Shown here: positions 7,290-15,222 of the stretch, in pieces
Layout of the letters: the number at the start of each line of letters is the position of its first letter
Position numbering within the stretch: the first letter of the stretch is position 1
Source of the DNA: JBFJVD01 sp041624375
GTDB lineage: Bacteria; Chloroflexota; Anaerolineae; Anaerolineales; E44-bin32
Reading direction: 5' to 3'
Assembly: GCA_041624375.1 (NCBI GenBank)
Contig: JBFJVD010000008.1
Location: forward strand, 1 to 32,585
Length of the DNA: 32,585 nucleotides
Notes under the pieces: generated by a model
The model's database searches: none
What the model was told of the DNA's origin: nothing
What the model saw: only the letters and a program-made list of their open reading frames with translations
Made by a program: the position numbers and the translations under genes

Positions 7290-8483
7290 ATGACCAGCGA
7301 AACCGGAGTCCCCAACTGGGGTCTCCATACGACTGCCGTTCACGCCGGTCAGCCCGCCGAGGGATTCGATGTCGCCCCTGCGCTCCACCTCTCGAGCACC
7401 TTCCACTTCCCGAGCGCGGCCGAGGCAGCCAGGGCCTACCAGGCCGAAGACCGGCCGATCTACACCCGCTGGGGCAACCCGACCAGCGCCGTTCTCGAAG
7501 CGAAGGTGGCCGCCCTCGAAGGCGGCCAGGCGGCGCTTGCCACCGCCTCAGGGATGGCCGCCATCAGCACCGCGCTGCTCACGCTGCTCAAACCAGGCGA
7601 CCATCTGGTGGCCGCCCACTCGCTCTACGGTGGCACACATCTGCTCGTCACGGAGGACCTCCCCCGGCTGGGTATCGAAACGACATTGGTCGAGGCCACC
7701 GATCCTCAGGCGTTCGCCGACGCCATCCGGCCGAACACCCGCGCCCTCTATCTCGAATCACCCGGGAACCCAACGCTGGCACTGACAGATTTGCATGCAG
7801 TGGCCGAGATCGCGCGCGCGCAAAGGCTCAAGACCCTGATCGACAACACGTTCGCCACGCCGTTCAATCAGCGACCGCTTGAATGGGGAATCGACATCGT
7901 CGTGCACTCAGCGACCAAGTACCTCGGTGGCCACGGGGATGCACTCGGTGGAGTGATCGTCGCCGATGCTGAGTTTATCGAAGCCGCCCGGCGCGGCCCG
8001 CTTCGCCGCTTCGGCGGTGCCATCAGCCCCTTCAACGCCTGGTTGATCGCCCGCGGCGCCCAGACGCTGCCGCTGCGCATGCAGTGGCACAATGGTTCGG
8101 CCCTGCGCATCGCCGGCTTCCTGGCCGGGCGAAGCGAGGTGGCCTGGGTCCGCTATCCATGGCACGAGAGCCACCCACAGCAGGAGCTTGCCAAACGCCA
8201 GATGGGGAGCGGAGGCGGCGGCGTGCTGGTCTTTGAGTTGCGCGGCGGAACGAAAGCCGGCGCGCAAATGCTCGACAGGGTTCGCCTCTGCTTGCGGACC
8301 GCCAGTCTTGGCGATACGCGCACACTGATGACCCACCCGGCCAGCACCACCCACCACCGGCTTGCGCCCGATGCCCGGCGTGCGGCCGGGATCAGCGACG
8401 GGCTGATGCGGCTCTCGGTGGGACTTGAAGATCCCGAGGATCTCATCGCCGATCTGGATGCGGCCCTGGCAGGACCGCCATGA
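7290..8483 (+). CDS. Cys/Met-metabolism PLP-dependent enzyme (cystathionine gamma-synthase/methionine gamma-lyase type)
   Basis: This 397-residue protein belongs to the trans-sulfuration branch of fold-type I PLP enzymes. Visible features are YTRWGNPTSAVLE (58-70), the PLP phosphate-binding SGMAAIS (87-93), the Tyr-containing SLYGGTHLL, DNTFATP (185-191) and the Schiff-base lysine in VVHSATKYLGGHGD (Lys210). The C-terminus has SLGDTRTLMTHPASTTH. These motifs do not separate cystathionine gamma-synthase or lyase, methionine gamma-lyase and O-acyl-homoserine sulfhydrylase. It lies inside the carotenoid/photoprotection operon, where a sulfur-amino-acid enzyme is unexpected. Its last codon overlaps the next gene in an ATGA. 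Confidence 0.9.
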   Translation: MTSETGVPNWGLHTTAVHAGQPAEGFDVAPALHLSSTFHFPSAAEAARAYQAEDRPIYTRWGNPTSAVLEAKVAALEGGQAALATASGMAAISTALLTLLKPGDHLVAAHSLYGGTHLLVTEDLPRLGIETTLVEATDPQAFADAIRPNTRALYLESPGNPTLALTDLHAVAEIARAQRLKTLIDNTFATPFNQRPLEWGIDIVVHSATKYLGGHGDALGGVIVADAEFIEAARRGPLRRFGGAISPFNAWLIARGAQTLPLRMQWHNGSALRIAGFLAGRSEVAWVRYPWHESHPQQELAKRQMGSGGGGVLVFELRGGTKAGAQMLDRVRLCLRTASLGDTRTLMTHPASTTHHRLAPDARRAAGISDGLMRLSVGLEDPEDLIADLDAALAGPP

Positions 8484-8935
8484 TCTACCGTCATCGCTTC
8501 TGGGTCCCAGCCTCGCCCGAGGAAGTCGCCAATTTCCATCGCCATGGCAGCAACCTGGGGGCGATCACCCCGCCCCCTATCCTTCTGCGGATGGGGCAAG
8601 CTCCAGAGATCCTGACGGAGGGCGATATCATGTCCTTCACGCTCTGGTTTGGACCCCTGCCGGTTCGCTGGAGGGCTAAAATCGAGGATGTCCATCCAAA
8701 CGGCTTCACCGACCGCCAGCTCGCCGGCCCATTCCAACACTGGGAGCACAGGCACCGGTTTGAGCCTGTGGACGGCGGGACAGAGGTGATCGATGAGGTC
8801 CATTACCGCCCGCGGCGGCATCTCTTCTGGGGTCCGTTTGGCTGGGGGATGGGATTGAGCCTCCCGCTGTTGTTCGCCTTCCGCGGCTGGAAGACGCGGC
8901 GTCTGCTCAACCGTTCGACGAGTGAGCCGGTTTAG
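8480..8935 (+). CDS. SRPBCC-superfamily (START-like) protein
   Basis: The 151-residue protein has the pattern of a short SRPBCC ligand-binding fold: an opening strand YRHRFWVPASPEEV, a central strand ITEGDIMSFTLWFGPLPVRWRAKI-like region, the conserved FQHWEHRHRFEP segment and DEVHYRPRR near residue 115. A C-terminal hydrophobic helix (LPLLFAF) suggests membrane contact. Such proteins bind or act on hydrophobic ligands and are often found next to TIGR01777 SDRs, sometimes fused. The start forms an ATGA overlap with the preceding gene, so translation is probably coupled. No ligand can be assigned; a carotenoid or lipid is a reasonable guess from context. Confidence 0.82.
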   Translation: MIYRHRFWVPASPEEVANFHRHGSNLGAITPPPILLRMGQAPEILTEGDIMSFTLWFGPLPVRWRAKIEDVHPNGFTDRQLAGPFQHWEHRHRFEPVDGGTEVIDEVHYRPRRHLFWGPFGWGMGLSLPLLFAFRGWKTRRLLNRSTSEPV

Positions 8936-8973
8936 GCCAGCGAGCAACAATCGATGACTCAACGAGGTAGGTT

Positions 8974-10512
8974 ATGAAGCGAGTGGTGGTGATCGGCGCC
9001 GGGATCGGAGGGCTCACTGCGGCGGCGCGTCTGGCGCAGGCGGGCCTGGACGTCACCGTCCTCGAATCGCACATCTATCCGGGCGGCTGCGCGGGGACGT
9101 TCTTCCATCAGGGCTACCGCTTTGACGCCGGCGCCACGCTGGCCGGCGGGTTTGCGCCCGGCGGCCCGATGGCCCGGGTCGCAGAAGAACTGTCGCTGGA
9201 TGGCTGGCCGGCTCACCCGGCAGAGCCCGCCATGCTCGTCCACGATGAGAGCGGCGCACCCATCGCCCGCTGGGCGGATAAACGCCGCTGGGCAGCACGC
9301 GAGTCCGCCTTCGGCCATGCCGGCGGCGCCTTCTGGCGCTGGCAGGAACGAACTGCGGATGCACTCTGGGATCTTGCGCTGCGCAACCCGCCCTGGCCGC
9401 CCCAGACGCTCCGCGAAGGCGCGCAGCTGGTTCACACCGGACTCCAGTGGCTGATGGATGCGCCCACGGCCCGTGTGCGGCCGGCGCTGATCGCCGACGC
9501 CCTTCGCCCCGCTTCCGTCCACCTGCGGGCGGCCGGCCCTCGGTTGCGCCGGTTTGTGGACGCCCAACTCCTCATCGCCGCACAGGCCACCAGCCAGCAG
9601 ACCGTGGCGCTCTATGCCGCGGCGGCCCTGGACTTGCCCCGCCGCGGCGTGGTCCACCTGGAGGGCGGGATGGGCGCCATCGCCGAAAGCCTTGCGCGGT
9701 CGGTGCGTGATCACGGCGGCCAGGTTCTCCTGCGCCACCGCGCCACCCGCATTGCCCTCGAGCGCGGCCGGCCGGTGGCTGTGGAACTGCGCCGCGGGCA
9801 GCTCATCGACGCCGACATCGTCATCGCCAACCTGCCGCCGGCGAACATTGCTGCCCTGCTGGGCGAGGAAGGAGCTGCGGCGCTCCAGCTCCGCCGGCGT
9901 CCGCCGCACGACGGCTGGGGTGCGTTTATGACCTATCTCGGCGTCGATGAAGACCTGCTGCCCCCAGATCTGCCGCTCCACCATCAAATCTTGAAGCATG
10001 AAGGTCTCGCGGAAGGGGCCAGCGTCTTCCTTTCGATCAGTCCGGCATGGGACGCGGGACGGGCCCCCGAAGGGGCGCGAGCCCTCACCTTGAGCACGCA
10101 CACCGCGCTCGGGCCCTGGTGGGAGTTGGCGGCGGCAGACCGCTCCGGCTACGAGGCGCGCAAACAAGCGTACATGGAGCGGATGATCGACGCTGCCGAG
10201 CAGGCACTCCCCGGCCTGCGCGACGCTATCTTGCTGGCCCTGCCCGGAACCCCGCTGACCTTCCAGCGGTTTACGCAGCGGCTAGAAGGCTGGGTGGGTG
10301 GCTTCCCGCAGACCCATCTATTCCGAGCCCGCGGCCCGCGGCTCGCCCCCGACCTCTGGCTCGTCGGCGACAGCATTTTCCCCGGGCAATCCACCGCCGC
10401 GGTCGCCCTTGGCGGGCTGCGCGTTGCCCGACAGCTCCTGGCTGACCTCGGCTTGCAGCGGGTGGGGTCCGGGGCCAGCCGGCGACTGGAATTCGAGAGC
10501 GCTGTCCGATGA
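8974..10512 (+). CDS. CrtD-like FAD-dependent carotenoid desaturase/isomerase
   Basis: This 512-residue paralogue of CrtI begins VVVIGAGIGGLTAAARLAQAG (4-24) with the acidic end ESHIYPGGCAG. The stretch GGCAGTFFHQGYRFDAGAT resembles cyanobacterial CrtD and CrtH/CrtISO enzymes more than phytoene desaturases. The C-terminal flavin motif reads WLVGDSIFPGQSTAAVALGGLRVA. CrtD-type enzymes introduce the 3',4' double bond in monocyclic or acyclic carotenoids; CrtISO enzymes isomerise cis-carotenes. The motifs favour a CrtD-like role but do not settle it. A GAGGTAGG ribosome site precedes the ATG, and the stop overlaps the photolyase start in an ATGA. Confidence 0.85.
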   Translation: MKRVVVIGAGIGGLTAAARLAQAGLDVTVLESHIYPGGCAGTFFHQGYRFDAGATLAGGFAPGGPMARVAEELSLDGWPAHPAEPAMLVHDESGAPIARWADKRRWAARESAFGHAGGAFWRWQERTADALWDLALRNPPWPPQTLREGAQLVHTGLQWLMDAPTARVRPALIADALRPASVHLRAAGPRLRRFVDAQLLIAAQATSQQTVALYAAAALDLPRRGVVHLEGGMGAIAESLARSVRDHGGQVLLRHRATRIALERGRPVAVELRRGQLIDADIVIANLPPANIAALLGEEGAAALQLRRRPPHDGWGAFMTYLGVDEDLLPPDLPLHHQILKHEGLAEGASVFLSISPAWDAGRAPEGARALTLSTHTALGPWWELAAADRSGYEARKQAYMERMIDAAEQALPGLRDAILLALPGTPLTFQRFTQRLEGWVGGFPQTHLFRARGPRLAPDLWLVGDSIFPGQSTAAVALGGLRVARQLLADLGLQRVGSGASRRLEFESAVR

Positions 10513-11927
10513 CCGCCTCGATCTGGTGGATCCGGCGCGACCTGCGCCTGGCCGACAACCACGCCCTGGACGCCGCCCTGGCGGCCTCCGAGGCGGTGAT
10601 CCCGCTCTTCGTGCTCGACCCAGTGCTCCTTCAATCAAGCTATGGAAGCGAGAAGAGGCTGGCATTCCTCCTGGAAGGTCTCCGGCAGCTCCAGCAAGCC
10701 CTCGCCAAACGCGGTGGCCGCCTTGTGGTCCGGCGCGGGGAGCCAGTCGAGGTGCTGGCCGGCGTTCTCGAGAAGAGCGGCGCAAACGCGATCTTTGCCC
10801 ACGCGGATCACTCCCCTTACGCGCGAACGCGCGATCAGGCTGTTGACGCCCGGCTACCGATCCAGTGGACGGACGGCCCGGCGATCCGCCCGCCGGGCAG
10901 CATCCTGAAGAGCGATGGGGGCGCGTACCAGGTGTACACGCCCTTCCGCCGCCGCTGGACAGAACACCCGCCACCCCATCCGGGCGAGCTGTCGCCTGCG
11001 CCAGAGCGGATCAGAAGCCCTGAATTGGCGACCGAGGGCCTGCCGGCGAAACCCCGTCCGGCAGATGAGATGCGATTTGCCGCCGGGGAGGCAGCGGCCC
11101 AGCAGCGGCTAGACGCCTTCACCGGCGGGCCGGACGCGCCGATCTTCCGCTATGCAGAGCGACGCGACCGGGTCGACCTGGATGGAACCTCCCGTCTCTC
11201 TCCCTACCTGCGCTTCGGGATGCTCTCGCCCCGCGCGGCCGCCGTGGCAGCCTACCAGGCAATGGAGCGAGCACCGGATGCAGCGGGACGCAAAGGCGCA
11301 CAGACCTGGCTGCATGAGCTCATATGGCGCGATTTCTACCTCCACATCCTGCACCATTACCCACAGGTGCGGCAGCAGGCTTTCCGCGACGACTACACCG
11401 ACATTGACTGGAGGAATGATCCGGCCGAATTCGAGGCCTGGACGGCGGGCCGCACCGGCTACCCGATCGTCGACGCCGCTATGCGCCAGCTGAGCCAGAC
11501 CGGCTGGATGCACAATCGGGCGCGGATGATCGTCGCCTCCTTCCTCACCAAGGATCTGCTCATCGATTGGCGCTGGGGTGAGCGCTGGTTCATGAAGCAG
11601 CTCATCGATGGGGATCCGGCGGCGAACAACGGCGGCTGGCAGTGGAGCGCAGGCACCGGGACCGATGCAGCTCCTTACTTCCGCATTTTCAATCCCATCA
11701 CCCAGGGTCAGAAGCACGACCCGCACGGAGACTACATCCGCCGCTGGGTGCCGGAACTGCGAGCAGTTCCTGGCGAGTTTCTCCACACGCCATGGATGAT
11801 GCCCGATGAAGTTCAGACTCGCTCCAAGTGCATCATCGGCGGGGACTATCCACCGCCGGTCGTCGATCACCGCGCCGCGCGCGCCCGGGCACTTGAACGC
11901 TATGCCCAGGCCAAGGATGCTCGTTGA
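10509..11927 (+). CDS. phrB: Deoxyribodipyrimidine photolyase (class I CPD photolyase)
   Basis: The 472-residue protein has the photolyase N-terminal antenna domain (IWWIRRDLRLADNHAL) and a C-terminal FAD domain. The latter contains TGYPIVDAAMRQL, GWMHNRARM, the DLLIDWRWGERWF region with Trp residues of the electron-transfer chain, and NNGGWQWSAGTGTDAAPYFR. It repairs cyclobutane pyrimidine dimers using blue light. Length matches class I enzymes. The start overlaps the CrtD-like gene by ATGA, so DNA repair is translated together with carotenoid synthesis. This fits control by the CarH-like regulator upstream. Confidence 0.95.
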   Translation: MTASIWWIRRDLRLADNHALDAALAASEAVIPLFVLDPVLLQSSYGSEKRLAFLLEGLRQLQQALAKRGGRLVVRRGEPVEVLAGVLEKSGANAIFAHADHSPYARTRDQAVDARLPIQWTDGPAIRPPGSILKSDGGAYQVYTPFRRRWTEHPPPHPGELSPAPERIRSPELATEGLPAKPRPADEMRFAAGEAAAQQRLDAFTGGPDAPIFRYAERRDRVDLDGTSRLSPYLRFGMLSPRAAAVAAYQAMERAPDAAGRKGAQTWLHELIWRDFYLHILHHYPQVRQQAFRDDYTDIDWRNDPAEFEAWTAGRTGYPIVDAAMRQLSQTGWMHNRARMIVASFLTKDLLIDWRWGERWFMKQLIDGDPAANNGGWQWSAGTGTDAAPYFRIFNPITQGQKHDPHGDYIRRWVPELRAVPGEFLHTPWMMPDEVQTRSKCIIGGDYPPPVVDHRAARARALERYAQAKDAR

Positions 11928-11956
11928 GCGATCCCGTCGCGAGCTGAGGAGCCGAA

Positions 11957-13381
11957 ATGCGCACCGCTCTTTCCATTGAGCAAAGCCTGGAAATGATCAG
12001 CAAGGGTCTTCCACCCACCGAACGTCCCAAGCGCGTGATCATCGTCGGCGCCGGCATGGCCGGACTGACGGCTGGCCACGAATTGCTGCGCGCCGGGCAC
12101 GATCCACTGCTGTTGGAAGCTCGCGGCCGGGTGGGAGGCCGCATTGAGACGATACGCGAGCCGTTCAGTGATGGGCTCTACGCCGAAGCCGGCGCGATGC
12201 GGCTCCCGCGCGCCCACAAGCTGACCATGGCCTATGTCGAGGCGTTCGGGCTGAAGGTCTTCCCGTTCAACATGGGGACTCCGGAAGCCTTCTGCCACCT
12301 GAATGGGCGGAAGTACCGCATGCGCGAAGTGGAGTCGAACCCGGATCTGCTCGGCTTTGAGCTCAAGCAGGCCGAGCGCGGGCAGAGCATCGGTGAGCGC
12401 TGGGAGCGCCTCTTGAAGCCGTTTCGCGACCGGCTGCAGCAGGGCGGGGACGCGGCCTGGGAGGCCATCTACGCCGAGCATGATGAATACTCGGTTCGAG
12501 AATACCTGGAGCAGCAGGGGTGGTCCGAAGGCGCCATCGAAGCCTTCGGCCTGCTGTACAACCAGGAAGCATTGATGAATTCTTCCTTCCTTGAGCTTCT
12601 GCGGGAGGAACTCGGCGACTACTACACCGACATGGTCCAGATCGAGGGCGGCATGGACCTGCTGCCCCGTGCCTTCCTTCCAGCGCTGCAGGACCGCATC
12701 CGTTTCGGCGCCAAGCTGGTCGCCATCGACCAGGACCCCGAGTCGGTGACGGTTCACTACCGGACCGGCGCCGGTCGCGCCTCGGTTCGTGGCGATTATG
12801 CCCTGCTCACCGTCCCGTTTCCTGTGCTGCGGCATGTCGAGGCCCTGAAACCCTTTTCCCCGCCCAAGCAACGAGCTATTCGGCAGCTTCACTACGACGC
12901 ATCCGCCAAGATATTCTTCCAGTGTCGACGGCGCTTCTGGGAGGAGGACGATGGTATTCAGGGCGGTGGAAGCGTGACGGATTTGGCGGTGCGCAATATC
13001 TACTATGCCGAGCATGGGAGAGAGACTGGCCGCGGGATCTTGCTGGCCAGCTACACTTGGGGTGAAGATGCTCAGCGTTGGGGCTCTTTGGCGCCCCACG
13101 ATCGCATCGCACAGGCAATCGAGAACGTAGCGCAGATTCACCCTCAGGTGACTGACACGTTTGAGGTGGGTGTGTCGAAGATGTGGCACGACGATGAATT
13201 CGCCGGGGGCGCGTTCGCCCTGTTCGATCCCGGGCAGCAGGGCCTGCTGCATGAGCACATCGTCGCCCCCGAAGGCCGGATTCATTTTGCGGGTGAACAT
13301 GCCTCGCTCGGGCACGCCTGGATTCAGGGGGCCATCGAGTCGGGCTTGCGAACGGCGAAGGAGATCCATGAAGCGAACTGA
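11957..13381 (+). CDS. Flavin-containing amine oxidase family protein (L-amino acid oxidase-like)
   Basis: This 474-residue FAD enzyme has the binding motif VIIVGAGMAGLTAGHEL (27-43), ending in LLEARGRVGGRIET, and a substrate-entry segment YAEAGAMRLPRAH. The C-terminal flavin motif is GRIHFAGEHASLGHAWIQGAIESG, which is typical of monoamine and L-amino acid oxidases rather than carotene desaturases. The substrate is unknown. Homologues can act on amino acids, polyamines or protoporphyrinogen-like molecules. It lies 29 bases after the photolyase and overlaps the next gene by 14 bases. Hydrogen peroxide would be an expected product if it is an oxidase, which is notable in a photoprotection operon. 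Confidence 0.88.
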   Translation: MRTALSIEQSLEMISKGLPPTERPKRVIIVGAGMAGLTAGHELLRAGHDPLLLEARGRVGGRIETIREPFSDGLYAEAGAMRLPRAHKLTMAYVEAFGLKVFPFNMGTPEAFCHLNGRKYRMREVESNPDLLGFELKQAERGQSIGERWERLLKPFRDRLQQGGDAAWEAIYAEHDEYSVREYLEQQGWSEGAIEAFGLLYNQEALMNSSFLELLREELGDYYTDMVQIEGGMDLLPRAFLPALQDRIRFGAKLVAIDQDPESVTVHYRTGAGRASVRGDYALLTVPFPVLRHVEALKPFSPPKQRAIRQLHYDASAKIFFQCRRRFWEEDDGIQGGGSVTDLAVRNIYYAEHGRETGRGILLASYTWGEDAQRWGSLAPHDRIAQAIENVAQIHPQVTDTFEVGVSKMWHDDEFAGGAFALFDPGQQGLLHEHIVAPEGRIHFAGEHASLGHAWIQGAIESGLRTAKEIHEAN

Positions 13382-13793
13382 GACAGCGTCGATCGCCTTC
13401 CGGGATCGATTGCTCCGGCGTCTCCTCCTGTGGGGCAGCTTGAATCTGCTGCTGGGCGCGTGGGTCCGCCGCCGGCCGGAGCGGGTGTGGCGTGGCTGGG
13501 CCGATCAGACGGCGAGCTGGGGGGCAGTGAACGCCGGGTTGGCCATCGCCGGCACACTGGCCTCACGAAGATCCGAGATGGCAAACATGGATCGAATCAG
13601 GCAGCTGCTCTGGTTAAACAGCGGGCTCGATGTCGGGTACGCCCTGGGTGGCCTGAGCCTGATCCGCGGTCGCGGGCGACTGGACCCCTATTGGCGCGGC
13701 GCAGGCATCGCCATCATCATCCAGGCGGCAGGGCTGTTTGTGATTGATGTGCTTCATGCGCTTGCCTTCCCAGCAGAAGAGCCACACGAATGA
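13368..13793 (+). CDS. Small membrane protein, DUF6992-like
   Basis: A 141-residue protein starting at the ATG at 13368, chosen because an AAGGAG site lies about four bases upstream; it overlaps the amine oxidase by 14 bases. It has about four hydrophobic segments: LLLWGSLNLLLGAWV, WGAVNAGLAIAGTLA, LLWLNSGLDVGYALGGLSL and GIAIIIQAAGLFVIDVLHAL. The WGxxNxxL-type repeats resemble the DUF6992 family of small membrane proteins. No catalytic residue is obvious. The ATGA overlap with the following hydrolase points to coupled translation. Function unknown. Confidence 0.72.
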   Translation: MKRTETASIAFRDRLLRRLLLWGSLNLLLGAWVRRRPERVWRGWADQTASWGAVNAGLAIAGTLASRRSEMANMDRIRQLLWLNSGLDVGYALGGLSLIRGRGRLDPYWRGAGIAIIIQAAGLFVIDVLHALAFPAEEPHE

Positions 13794-14620
13794 ATTTCGC
13801 AGACCTATACGCAGGTGCAGAGCACCAATCGTTCAAGCATGAGGGCGGCCCAACGACGGCGGTCCTGGTCCATGGGTTCCCCGGCACGCCGGCTGAAATG
13901 CGGCCGCTGGCGGAGGAGCTGGGCCGGCGAGGCTGGACGGTGCATGCCCCGTTGCTGCCGGGTTTCGGTCCCGAGCTGGGCACGCTGCTCAACCGGCGCC
14001 CGGAGGATTGGATCCGGGCCGTCGAAGATCTGGTCAAGACCTACCGGGAGCAGGATCGCCCGACCGCGCTCATCGGCTTTTCAATGGGCAGCGCCATCTC
14101 CATCCATGCCGCGCATGCCGCGCCCCCGCATCAATTGATTCTGCTGGCGCCCTTCTGGCGACTCGGCGATGCTCGACAGCGGTTGATCTGGTCCGGGTTC
14201 CGGCGCTTCGTGCGCGAGATCCGCCCGTTCGCTTCGATCGACCTCAGCGATCCGTCCGTCGAGCGAGGGCTGCGGGATTTCTTGCCGCAAGGTGCACTCG
14301 ATGACCCGGAAGCTATTCGCTGGCTGAAGGAACTCACCATTCCCACCTCCTTCCTGGAGGGGATCCGCCGTCTCGGTGAACAGGCCTTCGCGAAGGCGCG
14401 TGAGATCCATGTCGACACGCTTGTCGTCCAGGGCAGCCAGGATCAGGTGGTGCAGGCAGCACGCAGCGAACAGCTGGCCGGTCGACTGCCCGGCCCTGCA
14501 ACCTATCGGGAAGTTCCAGCGGGGCATGAACTGCTCGATCCGCAGGGCCCGGCCTGGACACAGGTCTTTGATTCGGTCTTAAGTCACACTCAGCGGCTCA
14601 ATGGACGCGGCGCAATATGA
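13790..14620 (+). CDS. Alpha/beta hydrolase (esterase/lysophospholipase-like)
   Basis: The 276-residue cytosolic hydrolase shows the oxyanion strand AVLVHGFPGTPAEM (24-37) and the nucleophile elbow GFSMGS with Ser98. The acid lies near QGSQDQVV and the catalytic His in VPAGHELLDP close to the C-terminus. The pattern resembles carboxylesterase Est30 and monoacylglycerol lipase types. It directly precedes plsY, with an ATGA overlap at both ends, so an acyl-ester substrate is plausible. Whether it acts on lipids, carotenoid esters or something else cannot be told. Confidence 0.88.
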   Translation: MNFADLYAGAEHQSFKHEGGPTTAVLVHGFPGTPAEMRPLAEELGRRGWTVHAPLLPGFGPELGTLLNRRPEDWIRAVEDLVKTYREQDRPTALIGFSMGSAISIHAAHAAPPHQLILLAPFWRLGDARQRLIWSGFRRFVREIRPFASIDLSDPSVERGLRDFLPQGALDDPEAIRWLKELTIPTSFLEGIRRLGEQAFAKAREIHVDTLVVQGSQDQVVQAARSEQLAGRLPGPATYREVPAGHELLDPQGPAWTQVFDSVLSHTQRLNGRGAI

Positions 14621-15222
14621 ACGTCGTCTGGCTAACGCTGCTGGGATTCCTCTCGGGTTCGATCCCCTACGCCGTCTGGCTCGGCCGGCTTGCGCTGAAG
14701 ACAGATATCCGCCGCTTCGGCGATGGAAATCCGGGCGCCGCCAACGCGTGGCGAGCCGGTCGCTGGTGGATCGGCTTTCCTGCGCTGCTGCTGGATGGCT
14801 TGAAGGGAGCGGTTCCCGTCGGCTATGCCCATTTCGAACGCGGGATCGACGGCTGGAGCCTGGTGCCGATCGCGCTGGCGCCGGTCGCCGGGCACGCTTT
14901 TTCGCCCTGGCTTCGATTTCGAGGCGGCAAGGCGATCGCAGTCACCTTCGGCGTATGGGCAGGCGTTACCGGACCAGAAATTCCGATCGTGCTGGGCCTG
15001 CTCTTTGTCCTCTTCTATACCACCCTCGATCCAGAGGCCTGGGCGGTGATGACCGGGATTGCATTTCTTGGCGTGTACTTGCTCTTGAGCGGCGTGGGAG
15101 GCGCGCTGCTTGCGCTCTGGGGGGGCAATTTGCTCCTCTTGCTCTGGAAGCACCGAGAGGAGCTTCGCCAGCGACCCGGACTGAAGGCGCGGCTTTTCCG
15201 CCAGAAGCGAGGCGGCGCATGA
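14617..15222 (+). CDS. plsY: Acyl-phosphate:glycerol-3-phosphate acyltransferase
   Basis: The 201-residue integral membrane enzyme transfers an acyl group from acyl-phosphate to glycerol-3-phosphate, giving lysophosphatidate. All three PlsY motifs are visible: SGSIPYA (13-19), FGDGNPGAAN (34-43) and GHAFSPWLRFRGGKA (about 91-105), with several transmembrane segments around them. The gene overlaps the hydrolase before it and the P450 after it, each by ATGA. PlsY is usually a housekeeping gene in another context; if this is a second copy it may serve a dedicated membrane-remodelling role alongside carotenoids. Confidence 0.93.
   Translation: MNVVWLTLLGFLSGSIPYAVWLGRLALKTDIRRFGDGNPGAANAWRAGRWWIGFPALLLDGLKGAVPVGYAHFERGIDGWSLVPIALAPVAGHAFSPWLRFRGGKAIAVTFGVWAGVTGPEIPIVLGLLFVLFYTTLDPEAWAVMTGIAFLGVYLLLSGVGGALLALWGGNLLLLLWKHREELRQRPGLKARLFRQKRGGA

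Noticed and set aside
8959..10167. A 402-codon minus-strand open frame opposite the CrtD-like gene
   Set aside because: Composition resembles an antisense shadow; the plus-strand frame has clear FAD and carotenoid-enzyme motifs.
11900..13369. A 489-codon minus-strand open frame opposite the amine oxidase
   Set aside because: It mirrors the codon structure of the sense gene, shows no recognisable domain and is explained by GC-rich third positions.
14601..15218. Apparent 206-residue N-terminal extension of the P450
   Set aside because: It lies over plsY in another frame, and plsY motifs are unmistakable; the P450 begins at the ATGA overlap at 15219.
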